From contig NZ_WPZQ01000001.1 in assembly GCF_013030265.1 (NCBI RefSeq), forward strand, positions 248,001-312,000: a stretch of DNA of 64,000 nt. Direction: 5' to 3'. This stretch comes from Ruegeria arenilitoris (GTDB lineage: Bacteria > Pseudomonadota > Alphaproteobacteria > Rhodobacterales > Rhodobacteraceae). The position numbers and the translations under genes were made by a program. Every line of letters starts with the position of its first letter. Position 1 is the stretch's first letter. The notes under the pieces are model-generated. The model saw nothing but the letters and a program-made list of their open reading frames with translations, did no database searches and was not told the origin of the DNA. Below are positions 11,193 through 20,257 of this stretch, piece after piece.

Positions 11193-12568
11193 CAGAAGAA
11201 ATCAATCGAAACCTGCATAAGCCGCTCGACCTCAGGCACGTCCTTGGCCATGGCAAAGATTGCGACGACATCCTTTTCATCAATGCGCAAACTGCCTGTC
11301 GGCCTCAGCACTTCGTCGCCTTTACGCACAGCACCCACCAGAACACCTTCTGGGAAGTCAATGTCGCGTAGTTTCTGCCCAGCCATAGGTGATGTCGAAA
11401 GTACTTCTGCCTCGATCACTTCGGCTTCGGCATCCCCAATGGAATAGACCTGACGCACGCGTCCATGACGGATGTGACGCAGAATCGAACTGACAGTAGT
11501 AGCACGTGGATTGATATAAGCATCGATTCCAAGCGGTCCCATCAACGCCACCATGCTGGGATCGTTGATCAGTGCAATCGCCAGAGCGCATCCTTCCGCC
11601 TTGGCGCGAACGGCCGCCAGCATATTGGTCCGGTCGTCATCCGTGACAGCCAACATCGCATCGGCCCGTTCTATACCCGCTTCGCTCAGCAGCGCAGCGT
11701 CCAACCCGTCACCATTCAGGACAATCGTTCGCTCCAACGCCTCAGCAGCCACTTCAGCACACTTACGGTCGCGTTCGACCACTTTGGCCCGCACCCGGCT
11801 TTCGCGTTCCTCCAAAGTGCGGGCAACCTCAAGACCCACATTACCGCCGCCAACGATTACGACGCGGTCCTGTTTCTTTTGCGCCTTACCAAAGACCTCC
11901 ATCGTTCGGTCGACATCTTTGACGTTGGTGAAAACATAGCATTCATCGCCAACAAACAGCTGATCCTCGGATTCAGGTGCAAACAATGACCCTTCACGGC
12001 GCACACCCACCACTATCGAACTGAGTGTCGAGAACAGATCTGTCAGCTGCCTCAGCGGTGTATTCACAATCGGGCAGTCTTCGTCCACGCGAATGCCAAG
12101 TAGCTGCGCTTTGCCGTCCATGAAAATTTCGGTATCGAACGCTGATGGCGCGGACAGGCGACGCATCGCGGCAGCCGCAACCTCGCGCTCAGGGCTGATC
12201 ACCACATCAATCGGCAGGTGATCTCGGCGATAAAGATCCGAGTGAATCGCTTCGAGGTAAGATTTGGACCGCAAGCGCGCAATCTTACGCTGGATAGAAA
12301 ACACCGAATGCGCCATCTGGCAGGTGACCATATTCACCTCGTCCGAATGGGTTGCGGCGATGATCATGTCCGCATCGCGCGCACCAGCCTTATCCAGCAC
12401 GTCCGGATAGCTGGCGAAGCCTGCGATTCCCTGTACATCCAGCGTTTCCGTCGCGCGACGCACCAGATCGGGATTGTTGTCCACAACCGTTACGTCATTC
12501 AACTCGCCCGAAAGGTGCCGTGCAATCTGCCAGCCAACCTGACCAGCACCGCAAATGATGACCTTCAT
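11192..12568 (-). CDS. trkA: Trk system potassium uptake regulatory protein TrkA
   Basis: A 458-residue peripheral membrane NAD(H)-binding gating subunit for TrkH. It has two RCK-N Rossmann domains, marked by CGAGQVG at residues 4-10 and by VGGGNVG midway, each followed by an RCK-C domain. ATG 12568 is chosen because the first strand of the Rossmann fold (MKVIICGAGQ) starts there; the upstream extension of the open frame has no such homology. In many Rhodobacteraceae trkA directly follows ntrX; here three genes intervene. Confidence 0.96.
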   Translation of the reverse strand: MKVIICGAGQVGWQIARHLSGELNDVTVVDNNPDLVRRATETLDVQGIAGFASYPDVLDKAGARDADMIIAATHSDEVNMVTCQMAHSVFSIQRKIARLRSKSYLEAIHSDLYRRDHLPIDVVISPEREVAAAAMRRLSAPSAFDTEIFMDGKAQLLGIRVDEDCPIVNTPLRQLTDLFSTLSSIVVGVRREGSLFAPESEDQLFVGDECYVFTNVKDVDRTMEVFGKAQKKQDRVVIVGGGNVGLEVARTLEERESRVRAKVVERDRKCAEVAAEALERTIVLNGDGLDAALLSEAGIERADAMLAVTDDDRTNMLAAVRAKAEGCALAIALINDPSMVALMGPLGIDAYINPRATTVSSILRHIRHGRVRQVYSIGDAEAEVIEAEVLSTSPMAGQKLRDIDFPEGVLVGAVRKGDEVLRPTGSLRIDEKDVVAIFAMAKDVPEVERLMQVSIDFF

Positions 12569-12664
12569 GTTTTTGGCCCTTCTGCCTGAATTCTTTGAAT
12601 GACAGATGCCCCCAAAACGGTCAATTGAATTGTCATGGACAGACAGGTGAGGCAAGATAAGCAT

Positions 12665-13144
12665 ATGAAAACAGTGCTTCGTTTGCTTATCCCCCTGATG
12701 GTGCTCGCCTCGTGCGGCCCGCTTTCGCTGTATTACCGCGAAGGTGAATCCGTATCTCGTATGCAAACGGAAACCACGCAATGTCAGGTGCAGGCACTCA
12801 AGGACGCACCGGTAGCAAATCAGATCAGACAGAATCCACCGGTCTATTGGCCTGGCAGAACCTATTGCGATGGAAGAGGCTATTGCTATCGAACACCGGG
12901 TTGGTGGCAGCCCGGCAATGTTTACACAGTTGACGTCAACCAGGACTTGCGAAACACGGTCGAAGCACAATGTATGGCACAGAAAGGCTATCGCCCTGTC
13001 AGCCTGCCGCCCTGTAAATCTGGGGTGAAATCCAAGGTTGCGCCGGTTCGAACAACCAAGCTACCGCCACTCAGCAGCGCCTCATGTTTCGTGAAATTCG
13101 ACGACGGTTCATTCCAGATCATCACGCCCGGACAAGCCGGATAG
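12665..13144 (+). CDS. predicted lipoprotein, function unknown
   Basis: A 159-residue protein starting MKTVLRLLIPLMVLASCG, a lipoprotein signal peptide with lipobox LASC, so it should be anchored on the outer side of the inner membrane or in the outer membrane. The mature part has several cysteines and an aromatic PGWWQPGNVYTVDVN region, similar in style to small roseobacter lipoproteins annotated only as hypothetical. ATG 12665 is taken in preference to the upstream ATG at 12635 because it gives a clean signal peptide. It is divergent from trkA and convergent with the MFS gene. Confidence 0.75.
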   Translation: MKTVLRLLIPLMVLASCGPLSLYYREGESVSRMQTETTQCQVQALKDAPVANQIRQNPPVYWPGRTYCDGRGYCYRTPGWWQPGNVYTVDVNQDLRNTVEAQCMAQKGYRPVSLPPCKSGVKSKVAPVRTTKLPPLSSASCFVKFDDGSFQIITPGQAG

Positions 13145-13162
13145 GTTTCCCAGAGTGATCGC

Positions 13163-14344
13163 TCAGCCCAAAGCGGCCAATGCACGCTTGCGTCGCTGCC
13201 CTAGTAGGATGTGCACAATGACTGCAGCTGCATAGAACCCAGCGACCGCAATAAACATTCCCGCCTCATCCACACGCCAAAGCACCGCCAATAGGATCGG
13301 AGTGCCAAGCAGATTGCCCGCATTTCCCATCTGGGCCATCGCGCCATAGCTCAGCGCCTGATCCTCGGCGGCTTCATTCAGCTCCGGAACGGCTGCAAAA
13401 CTGCCGCCCTGCACCAGCCCAAGTACTGCGAACAACGCGATACAGACCAGTGCCAGCGGTGCCCCCATAAACAAGGAAAGGATGGCCACTATGCCTAGTC
13501 CAAAACCAAGATTGACCACGGTTACGCAAGAGAAGACTGTCAACAGGATCGGCACCAGCAACCATGACAAAACGATCCCGGCCAGCGGCATCAAGGCAGC
13601 GACTGACGCTCCCTGCTCTTCTGGCAATCGCCCGGGCAGGATCGCCAGGAGTGATACGAAGGTCAGCGTGTAGAAAAACCATCCAAGTGCCGGAGCTGAG
13701 ATAAATGGAGAGCGATAGGTCCGTAGATGAGCATCGACAAATGCGGATAGCCCCCAACTCGCGCCTTCCGACGATCCTATACATACCTTCAGGCGACATA
13801 AGCCAATCAATCCGGCCATCACCAACATGAGAGCACCGTGTAGAGCAAAGTAAGCGGGTAAACCGAACTGATCTACAAATGGCAGCCCGAACCAAGCATT
13901 CATCGCGAACGCTACGCCAAAGAAGGTACTCCACAACACCATCGCTACGTTTCGTGCTTTGCCTTGCGTGATCTGGGCGATCAGAGTTGGTGCGGCAACA
14001 ACAATGGCCAGATGAGACAATCCTTCGACAACTCGGCTAGCCAACATCAACTGAAATCCGGGAAGCATAACCTGAACCAATGAGATCGCACCACCGAGCA
14101 CGAGACCGGCAATCAACAGACGCACTGGACCGACCCAGCCGGTGATCGCCCCCGAAGTTGCACCCAGAACAGCACCCATCAGGCTGATGATCGACAACAG
14201 CCAGCCAATCGCATCCGCATGTGCGGGATAAAGCAGGCCAACATCGGCAAATGGCACCGCGATCTTGGCGAACTGGGTTGCAGCACCCAGTCCCGCGCAC
14301 CAAAGCAGAATGACCTGCAGGAATATTCGAAGCGATGGATTCAT
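13163..14344 (-). CDS. MFS transporter
   Basis: A 393-residue integral membrane protein with about 12 hydrophobic segments and a central polar loop, matching a major facilitator of the DHA1/YbfB type. The N-terminal half contains GAVLGATSGAITGWVGPVRLL, resembling the loop 2-3 region. The substrate cannot be assigned. It lies 43 bases downstream of the XRE regulator gene on the same strand, so the two are likely co-transcribed and the regulator may control the transporter. Confidence 0.85.
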   Translation of the reverse strand: MNPSLRIFLQVILLWCAGLGAATQFAKIAVPFADVGLLYPAHADAIGWLLSIISLMGAVLGATSGAITGWVGPVRLLIAGLVLGGAISLVQVMLPGFQLMLASRVVEGLSHLAIVVAAPTLIAQITQGKARNVAMVLWSTFFGVAFAMNAWFGLPFVDQFGLPAYFALHGALMLVMAGLIGLCRLKVCIGSSEGASWGLSAFVDAHLRTYRSPFISAPALGWFFYTLTFVSLLAILPGRLPEEQGASVAALMPLAGIVLSWLLVPILLTVFSCVTVVNLGFGLGIVAILSLFMGAPLALVCIALFAVLGLVQGGSFAAVPELNEAAEDQALSYGAMAQMGNAGNLLGTPILLAVLWRVDEAGMFIAVAGFYAAAVIVHILLGQRRKRALAALG

Positions 14345-14387
14345 GTGGCAGGTCTACAGCGTCCATCGGGCTGCAGGAACGCATAAA

Positions 14388-14966
14388 TTATGCGCCGCTG
14401 ATCCGAGCCCCGCTGACCAGCCGAACGGGTGTTCCGTCAGATAGGTAAAGGCGCTCCCAAATGATCTGCCCGGCGCTGATCCTGATTTCATCATGCAGCG
14501 CTTCGGACGTCAGAAACGCCTTTGGCGCTGGCGTTTGCAGATCCCACCACCCTTCGTCTTTCAGTTCGGCCTCAGCTTGCTGAATTTCGTCTGTAGCGAA
14601 CTGCCAAAGAGATACCCCTAGCAACGCACGCTGGCTGGTTTTCCAATCATTGGCGCGACTAGCCGAATATGCGAGGCAGATGTGGCTGGCTTCCTCCACC
14701 AGATGGATACAGTCCGTGGAATTCATGACCAGTCGCTTGAGGGCAGCATCTTCCGATCTTGTTGGCCCCAGTGCCGTGAAAACCGCCTGCTGAAGATGAG
14801 GGCCCGGCGCCTGCTGTCCATTCTCCCATCTCGAAATCGTGGTTTGGTCGACCTCAAGCAAGTCGGCAAGCGCCGACTGTTTCAGCCCGATTGATCGGCG
14901 AAGCCGTTTGAGACGGCTTCCAAATGCGGGGTAACCCACCGTTTTGGCCATCCCGGTCTCTGCCAT
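14388..14966 (-). CDS. XRE-family transcriptional regulator
   Basis: About 192 residues. A Cro/CI-type helix-turn-helix is clear near the N-terminus: SRLKRLRRSIGLKQSALADL, then DQTTISRWENGQQAPG. The C-terminal 120 residues resemble a ligand-binding domain but match no family I recognise. The frame is open back into ntrX (15131), but the HTH position argues for a start at ATG 14966, 14978 or 14951; no Shine-Dalgarno site decides. It follows ntrX by about 100 bases on the same strand and precedes the MFS gene. Confidence 0.75.
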   Translation of the reverse strand: MAETGMAKTVGYPAFGSRLKRLRRSIGLKQSALADLLEVDQTTISRWENGQQAPGPHLQQAVFTALGPTRSEDAALKRLVMNSTDCIHLVEEASHICLAYSASRANDWKTSQRALLGVSLWQFATDEIQQAEAELKDEGWWDLQTPAPKAFLTSEALHDEIRISAGQIIWERLYLSDGTPVRLVSGARISGA

Positions 14967-15063
14967 ATTTGCAACCATTGGTACCAAGCCTTTCGAAACG
15001 ATGCAGGTGGGTGCAGCCATCAATCGGGTTGCACCAGACCTGATCGCGTAAAAGCCCGCCCAG

Positions 15064-16473
15064 TTACTCAGCCGGTTCGGGCTCATCCATATGCGCGACC
15101 CGCGCACCGGATTTGTTCGACGTGACAACACCCAGCGACTTTAGTTTGCGGTGCAGCGCACTGCGCTCCATGCCGACAAAGCTTGCGGTGCGGCTGATAT
15201 TACCACCAAACCGGTTGATCTGGGTCAGCAGATACTCACGTTCAAATGCCTCGCGAGCCTCACGCAATGGCAACGTGGCCAATGCACCGGACAGGACAAC
15301 GCGACCCGAGTCTTCGGCTTTTTCCTCTTCATTCGGCAATTCGCGTGCCTCAATCGGGCCAGTACCGTCACCAAGGATCAGAACACGCTCGATCAGGTTT
15401 TTCAGCTGACGCACGTTTCCGGGCCAAGTCATCGTCTGCAACAGGGCGACCGCCTCGTCCGACAACTCGCGGATCGGCAGGCCTTGGGTTTCATTGCACA
15501 TTTCGATGAAATGCTGCGCCAGAACCGGAATATCCTCGCGCCGTTCTTCTAGCGAAGGCACGGCTACCGGTACCACATTCAGACGATGATACAGTTCTTC
15601 CCGGAACCGTTCGGCTGCAATCTCGTCATCAAGATCCCGGTTGGTCGACGAGATGACCCGCAGGTCTACCCGCACCTTGTCGGTTCCACCTACCCGCTGG
15701 AACTGCTGATCCACCAATACCCGCAGGATCTTGGATTGCGTTCCCAGCGGCATATCGGCCACTTCGTCAAAATAGACGACACCGCCATGCGCCTCCTCCA
15801 GCAACCCGGATTCTACCCCCCGCTCTGAGGATTCGCGTCCGAACAAAACCTCTTCCATCCGTTCCGGCTCAACACCCGCGCAATTCACCGTGACGAACGG
15901 AGCATTTGCCCGATTGGAATGCGCATGGATGTATCGCGCAGCAATTTCCTTGCCCGAACCGGCCGGACCGCTCAGCATCACGCGACCATTGGACTTCGTG
16001 ACTTTGTCCAGCTGCCCTTGCATTGCCCGGAACGAGGCCGATTTGCCGATCATGTCCGAGCTGCTGACCTCTTTCCGCTTGAGCGACGCATTTTCACGGC
16101 GCAGGCGCGAGGTTTCCATCGCGCGGCGGATGACCACCATGAGCTGGTCGATATTAAAAGGCTTTTCGATGAAATCGTAAGCGCCCTGCTTGATCGCAGC
16201 GACGGCAATTTCAATGTTGCCATGCCCCGATATGATCACCACCGGCACATCCGGATTGTCGCGCTTAACTGCCTTGAGAATATCGATCCCGTCCATACGG
16301 CTGTCCTTCAGCCAGATATCAAGGATCAGGAGCCCTGGTGGCTCTGAGTTGATGGCGGCCATGCACTCGTCCGAGTTGCCAGCCAGCCGGGTGGAATAGC
16401 CTTCGTCCTCCAGAATGTCGGACACCAGTTCGCGAATATCGCGTTCGTCATCTACGATCAGAATGTCGCTCAT
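15064..16473 (-). CDS. ntrX: nitrogen/redox response regulator NtrX
   Basis: A 469-residue response regulator paired with NtrY. Receiver domain at residues 1-120 with the phosphoacceptor D52 (LLILDIWLKD) and K104; AAA+ domain from about 140 with Walker A GPAGSGKE at 169-176; Fis-type HTH at the C-terminus (GNISRTASFVGMERSALHRK). The region where sigma54 activators carry GAFTGA reads LFGRESSERGVESG, so it should not act as a normal sigma54 activator; this is usual for NtrX. The start overlaps the ntrY stop by four bases (ATGA). Confidence 0.95.
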   Translation of the reverse strand: MSDILIVDDERDIRELVSDILEDEGYSTRLAGNSDECMAAINSEPPGLLILDIWLKDSRMDGIDILKAVKRDNPDVPVVIISGHGNIEIAVAAIKQGAYDFIEKPFNIDQLMVVIRRAMETSRLRRENASLKRKEVSSSDMIGKSASFRAMQGQLDKVTKSNGRVMLSGPAGSGKEIAARYIHAHSNRANAPFVTVNCAGVEPERMEEVLFGRESSERGVESGLLEEAHGGVVYFDEVADMPLGTQSKILRVLVDQQFQRVGGTDKVRVDLRVISSTNRDLDDEIAAERFREELYHRLNVVPVAVPSLEERREDIPVLAQHFIEMCNETQGLPIRELSDEAVALLQTMTWPGNVRQLKNLIERVLILGDGTGPIEARELPNEEEKAEDSGRVVLSGALATLPLREAREAFEREYLLTQINRFGGNISRTASFVGMERSALHRKLKSLGVVTSNKSGARVAHMDEPEPAE

Positions 16474-18758
16474 CTTTGGCCTGCTTTCAGCTTGTTTATA
16501 TCAATTGCCTGCTTCTGTGGCGCGACGGCGGGGGAAATACTGGCCCCCGGCAAACGGATCACGGCCATCGCGCCAAAATGGTCCTGTCCGTCAAATACGG
16601 GCGCATCTTCCAAAGTCAGCGCACCGCCATGTTCTTCGATAATTTTCTTCACGATGGGCAGGCCCAAACCGGTCCCCTCATCGCGTGTTGTCACATAGGG
16701 TTCGAACAACCGAGCCCTGTCTTCAGGTAAACCTATTCCGTTGTCTGCTATGGTGATGATGGTTCCAGCCTCATCGCTGGAAACTAAGACCTTGATTTGC
16801 GGCGCCAGATTATCGGGCGCTCCTTTTTCTTTCAGTGTTCCAATGGCTTCACCGGCATTCTTGATCAGATTCGTCAGCGCCTGGTTCAGCATCGTCGCGT
16901 CGACATCGGCAAGAATGGGCTCTTCAGGCAGATCTGCATCAATCTGAACATCCGGCTGTCCTGCTTGCTGCAATAGAACGGCCTCACGAACCAGATCAAC
17001 CACATTCGCCTCGTGCCGATCCGGCTCGGGCATCCGTGCGAATTTCGAGAATTCGTCCACGATCCGGCGCAGGTCATTGGTTTGCCGAACGATGACATCG
17101 GTCATAGACTCGAGGCTTTCGCAATCCTCCTCATCAAGCTTGCGAGAGAACTTGCGCTTGATCCTTTCTGCACTCAACTGGATGGGCGTTAGCGGGTTCT
17201 TGATCTCATGCGCGATGCGACGGGCAACATCCCCCCACGCGGCCATCCGCTGGGCGCTGACCAGATCGGTCACATCATCAAAGGCCACAACATAGCCTTC
17301 CAATCCGCCGTCTTCTCCACGACGTGTTGCCATACGGACCAGTAGATTTTCCAGCTGACCTTTGCGGGTTACTTTCACCTCGCCCTGAACAGCTTCTTGT
17401 CCGCCTTCAAGCAGAGATTCAAACAGCGGCAAGAATTCCGGAACGGCGATCCCGATCGCGAGGTGCTGTTCACCCCCTGACCAGTCCAGCAAACGTTCAG
17501 CCGAACGGTTCACAAACGTAACACAGCCGTCGGGATCGACCCCTACAACACCAGATGTCACCGAACTGAGCACCGAGTCAAACAAGCGCCTGCGGCGTTC
17601 AATCTGCCGCGTATTTTCAAGCAGTGTATCCCGCTGGCCCTTCAACTGGCGGGTCATCTGGTTGAAGTAGCGGCCAAGCATGGCGATCTCGTCGTCATTG
17701 GCCTCTTCGATCACCTGAACACTCAGATCGCCTGCCCCCACGCGCTGAGCCGCTGTGGTCAGACGTCCAACGGGGCGCGACAGACGTTCGGCAAACCACA
17801 TGCCCAGCGACATGGCCGCAAGGATCAGGATCAACGCAAACCCTAGGTACAAAAGACCGAATTCGAACAGCACCCTGCCCCGTTCACTCTCAAGTTGCTG
17901 GTAGAACTGTGCAGTTTCTTTGGTGTCGTCCAGCAAGGTCAGCAGCTGGCCGTCCACATCGCGACTGACGTAAAGGTACCGGTCGAGGTAGGCTTTCAAA
18001 GGAACCAGTGCGCGAAATTCATTGTTCGACCAGTCCGCAATAATCAGCAGGCCTTTGTCGTCTGCCTCAACTATCTGTTCAGCCGTCGGGGGTTCGAAAT
18101 TGAACAGATAGGAACGGTCCCCACGAGACCGAATCTCGCCACTACCATCGATGACATAAGCCTCACGCAAACCACGCTGGATTTGCGCCTGCCCCTGCGC
18201 CAGCACCTCGCGCAGCTCTGCATCAGAAATATAGAAATCCAGCGTTCGTGCATTATCAAGGAATCGAGCGAGCACCGTCGCGTCCTGCGTCAAACCCTGT
18301 CGGTGCTCCAGTTCATAGGCCTCGGCAGCCGTAAGCGACGAGCCTACCACCTGCCTGACGCGATCTGAAAACCAGCCTTCAAGGCCAATGTTCACCGTCA
18401 GCCCGGCAAATATTGCCACTGTTACCGTCGGCACCAGCGCAAGCAGCGTAAATGCACCGATCAGGCGCAGGTGAAGTCTTGATCCGGCCGATTTTGCGCG
18501 CCGCGCAGCGATAAGACTGCCCAATTGCCCCAAAACCAGCGCAGCGACCACCAGCACGTAAACGAGGTCGGCAAGGAGAATCAGACGCAATGTCGGCGCA
18601 GTCGCACCCAGATCAAACGGTCCGATTACGAGATATGTGGCCAACGCAAGTGCAGGTCCAAGAACCACAAGGCCCAAGGTGCCGAAATTGCGCATCTTTC
18701 GGGACTTACGCCACCGATTAATCGATAGAATTGGCCGGTTCTGTGCCCGGGTTGCCAC
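16470..18758 (-). CDS. ntrY: nitrogen/redox sensor histidine kinase NtrY
   Basis: A 762-residue membrane kinase. Hydrophobic segments lie near residues 28-48, 58-80, 98-122 and 300-322, with a periplasmic sensor region of about 175 residues between the last two. HAMP follows at about 323-376, PAS at 388-500, then the phosphoacceptor H517 in AHEIKNPLTPIQ and the ATPase domain with the N box and the G motifs DNGIGLP and GTGLGLP. Its partner ntrX follows with a 4-base overlap. Known roles of NtrYX in relatives include nitrogen, redox and cell-envelope control. Confidence 0.95.
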   Translation of the reverse strand: MATRAQNRPILSINRWRKSRKMRNFGTLGLVVLGPALALATYLVIGPFDLGATAPTLRLILLADLVYVLVVAALVLGQLGSLIAARRAKSAGSRLHLRLIGAFTLLALVPTVTVAIFAGLTVNIGLEGWFSDRVRQVVGSSLTAAEAYELEHRQGLTQDATVLARFLDNARTLDFYISDAELREVLAQGQAQIQRGLREAYVIDGSGEIRSRGDRSYLFNFEPPTAEQIVEADDKGLLIIADWSNNEFRALVPLKAYLDRYLYVSRDVDGQLLTLLDDTKETAQFYQQLESERGRVLFEFGLLYLGFALILILAAMSLGMWFAERLSRPVGRLTTAAQRVGAGDLSVQVIEEANDDEIAMLGRYFNQMTRQLKGQRDTLLENTRQIERRRRLFDSVLSSVTSGVVGVDPDGCVTFVNRSAERLLDWSGGEQHLAIGIAVPEFLPLFESLLEGGQEAVQGEVKVTRKGQLENLLVRMATRRGEDGGLEGYVVAFDDVTDLVSAQRMAAWGDVARRIAHEIKNPLTPIQLSAERIKRKFSRKLDEEDCESLESMTDVIVRQTNDLRRIVDEFSKFARMPEPDRHEANVVDLVREAVLLQQAGQPDVQIDADLPEEPILADVDATMLNQALTNLIKNAGEAIGTLKEKGAPDNLAPQIKVLVSSDEAGTIITIADNGIGLPEDRARLFEPYVTTRDEGTGLGLPIVKKIIEEHGGALTLEDAPVFDGQDHFGAMAVIRLPGASISPAVAPQKQAIDINKLKAGQR

Positions 18759-18779
18759 CGTCTGCCCTCATCCTGATGT

Positions 18780-18834
18780 GCCGCTCTCGCGGCTTACCGC
18801 CATATATCGTGGTCCTTGCCGGGTACGAACCCGG
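18780..18834. other. two hairpins between ntrC and ntrY
   Basis: In the 99-base gap after ntrC, reading the transcribed (-) strand, CCGGGT-TCGT-ACCCGG (18834-18819) is followed by GCCGC-GAGA-GCGGC (18793-18780). Both have four-base loops and neither is followed by T-runs. They could act as mRNA processing or stability elements separating ntrBC from ntrYX expression. Confidence 0.4.
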
Positions 18835-18857
18835 ATGCCACGGTTTGTGTGGCGATA

Positions 18858-20225
18858 TTACATCAGTTTGCGGCGGCGTGTCACCTGAATATCGAGATCT
18901 GTAATCTTTTTGCGCAGCGTATTTCTGTTGATCCCCAACAAATCGGCACATTTCGCCTGATTTCCGCCAGTTGCCTCAAGTGCGATTTCGATCAGAGGGG
19001 CCTCAACCTCGCGCAAAATACGTTGGTACAAGCCCGGTGGGGGAAGAATATTGCCGTGAAGATCGAAGTAACGTCGCAGATGACGCGCCACCGAGGATGA
19101 CAGTTTTTCCCGCTCGCCATCTCCCAGAACCGGTTCAGCTTCGGGTTGGCTGCCCAATACCATTTCCACCTCAGCCTGCGAGATTTCGTCAGCGCGGCTG
19201 GTCAGGCTGAGCCTGCGAATGGCGTTTTCCAACTGACGTACATTTCCAGGCCACGAATAGCGCCGTACCAATTCCACTGCCTCGGGACTGAGCCAACGTT
19301 TTGTGCCGCTCTCACGCTCTTCCCGTGACAGGAAGTGCTCAGCCAGCAATGTGATGTCATCCACTCGCTCCCGCAGGGATGGAACATGAACCGTTGCCCC
19401 ACACAGGCGATAGTACAGGTCCTGGCGCACCCGACCGCTTTCCATCGCTTCGGTCAAATCGGTCTGGCTGGTCGCCATAAAACGCGGAACATGATCGCCG
19501 GGCGTATCCATCATTCGTACGATACGCGCCTGCACCTCGTCATCTATATCCGCGATCTCATCAATCAACAGCGTCCCGCCACGAACCCGCGCCATCACGC
19601 GCGCCGGTCCCTCCAGATCCCGCAGATCAGCTGCCGTTGCAGTCACAAACGGCAATGTACGCCTGTCAGAGAAATCGTGAATAGCGCGCGCAATCAGTGA
19701 CTTACCCGTCCCGCTTTCACCAGAAATCATGACTGACAGATCAGTATTCATCACCCGTGCAACCAGACGATACAGCGCCTGCATGACCGGCGTACGGCCA
19801 ACCAATGGCAGTTCATCAGGACTATCCACGCGATCATCGGCTGCTTCGGGATGGGCGCGCTGTTTCTGCTCAAGCGCACGCGCCGTTCGCTTCATCAAAT
19901 CGGGCAAATCAAACGGCTTGGGCAGATAGTCATACGCATCTGCCTCAGCCGCCTGGATCGCCGTCATGATCGTGTTTTGGGCCGAGATCACGATAACCGG
20001 CAACCCGGGTCGATCCTGAGAGATTTTTGGCAACATCTCCAAACCGTTACCATCTGGCATGACAACGTCCGAGATTACGACATCCCCTTTGCCCTCACCT
20101 ACCCAACGCATCAGTGTGGTCAGCGAAGATGTTGCATGCACTTTGCACCCGGCCCGCGTCAGGGCCTGCGTCAGAACGGTGCGGATCGTGCGATCATCAT
20201 CTGCAACCAATACTGTACCATCCAT
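18858..20225 (-). CDS. ntrC: nitrogen regulation response regulator NtrC lacking the GAFTGA loop
   Basis: A 455-residue activator of nitrogen-assimilation genes. Receiver with phosphoacceptor D53 ([13 protein letters not shown]), AAA+ domain with Walker A GESGTGKS at 169-176 and [11 protein letters not shown] as Walker B, and a Fis-type HTH at the end ([19 protein letters not shown]). Between strand [10 protein letters not shown] and the Walker B, the segment that holds ELFGHEKGAFTGA in enteric NtrC is simply absent. The same deletion is known in Rhodobacter capsulatus NtrC, which works with sigma70 polymerase. It follows ntrB by 32 bases. Confidence 0.95.
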   Translation of the reverse strand: MDGTVLVADDDRTIRTVLTQALTRAGCKVHATSSLTTLMRWVGEGKGDVVISDVVMPDGNGLEMLPKISQDRPGLPVIVISAQNTIMTAIQAAEADAYDYLPKPFDLPDLMKRTARALEQKQRAHPEAADDRVDSPDELPLVGRTPVMQALYRLVARVMNTDLSVMISGESGTGKSLIARAIHDFSDRRTLPFVTATAADLRDLEGPARVMARVRGGTLLIDEIADIDDEVQARIVRMMDTPGDHVPRFMATSQTDLTEAMESGRVRQDLYYRLCGATVHVPSLRERVDDITLLAEHFLSREERESGTKRWLSPEAVELVRRYSWPGNVRQLENAIRRLSLTSRADEISQAEVEMVLGSQPEAEPVLGDGEREKLSSSVARHLRRYFDLHGNILPPPGLYQRILREVEAPLIEIALEATGGNQAKCADLLGINRNTLRKKITDLDIQVTRRRKLM

Positions 20226-20257
20226 CAGGTGCTCTCCTTTGTTTGCCGGTTACGGCT

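Noticed and set aside
18811..18845. Sequence resembling a tRNA T arm between ntrC and ntrY
   Set aside because: No acceptor, D or anticodon arm can be built around it; it is a simple hairpin.
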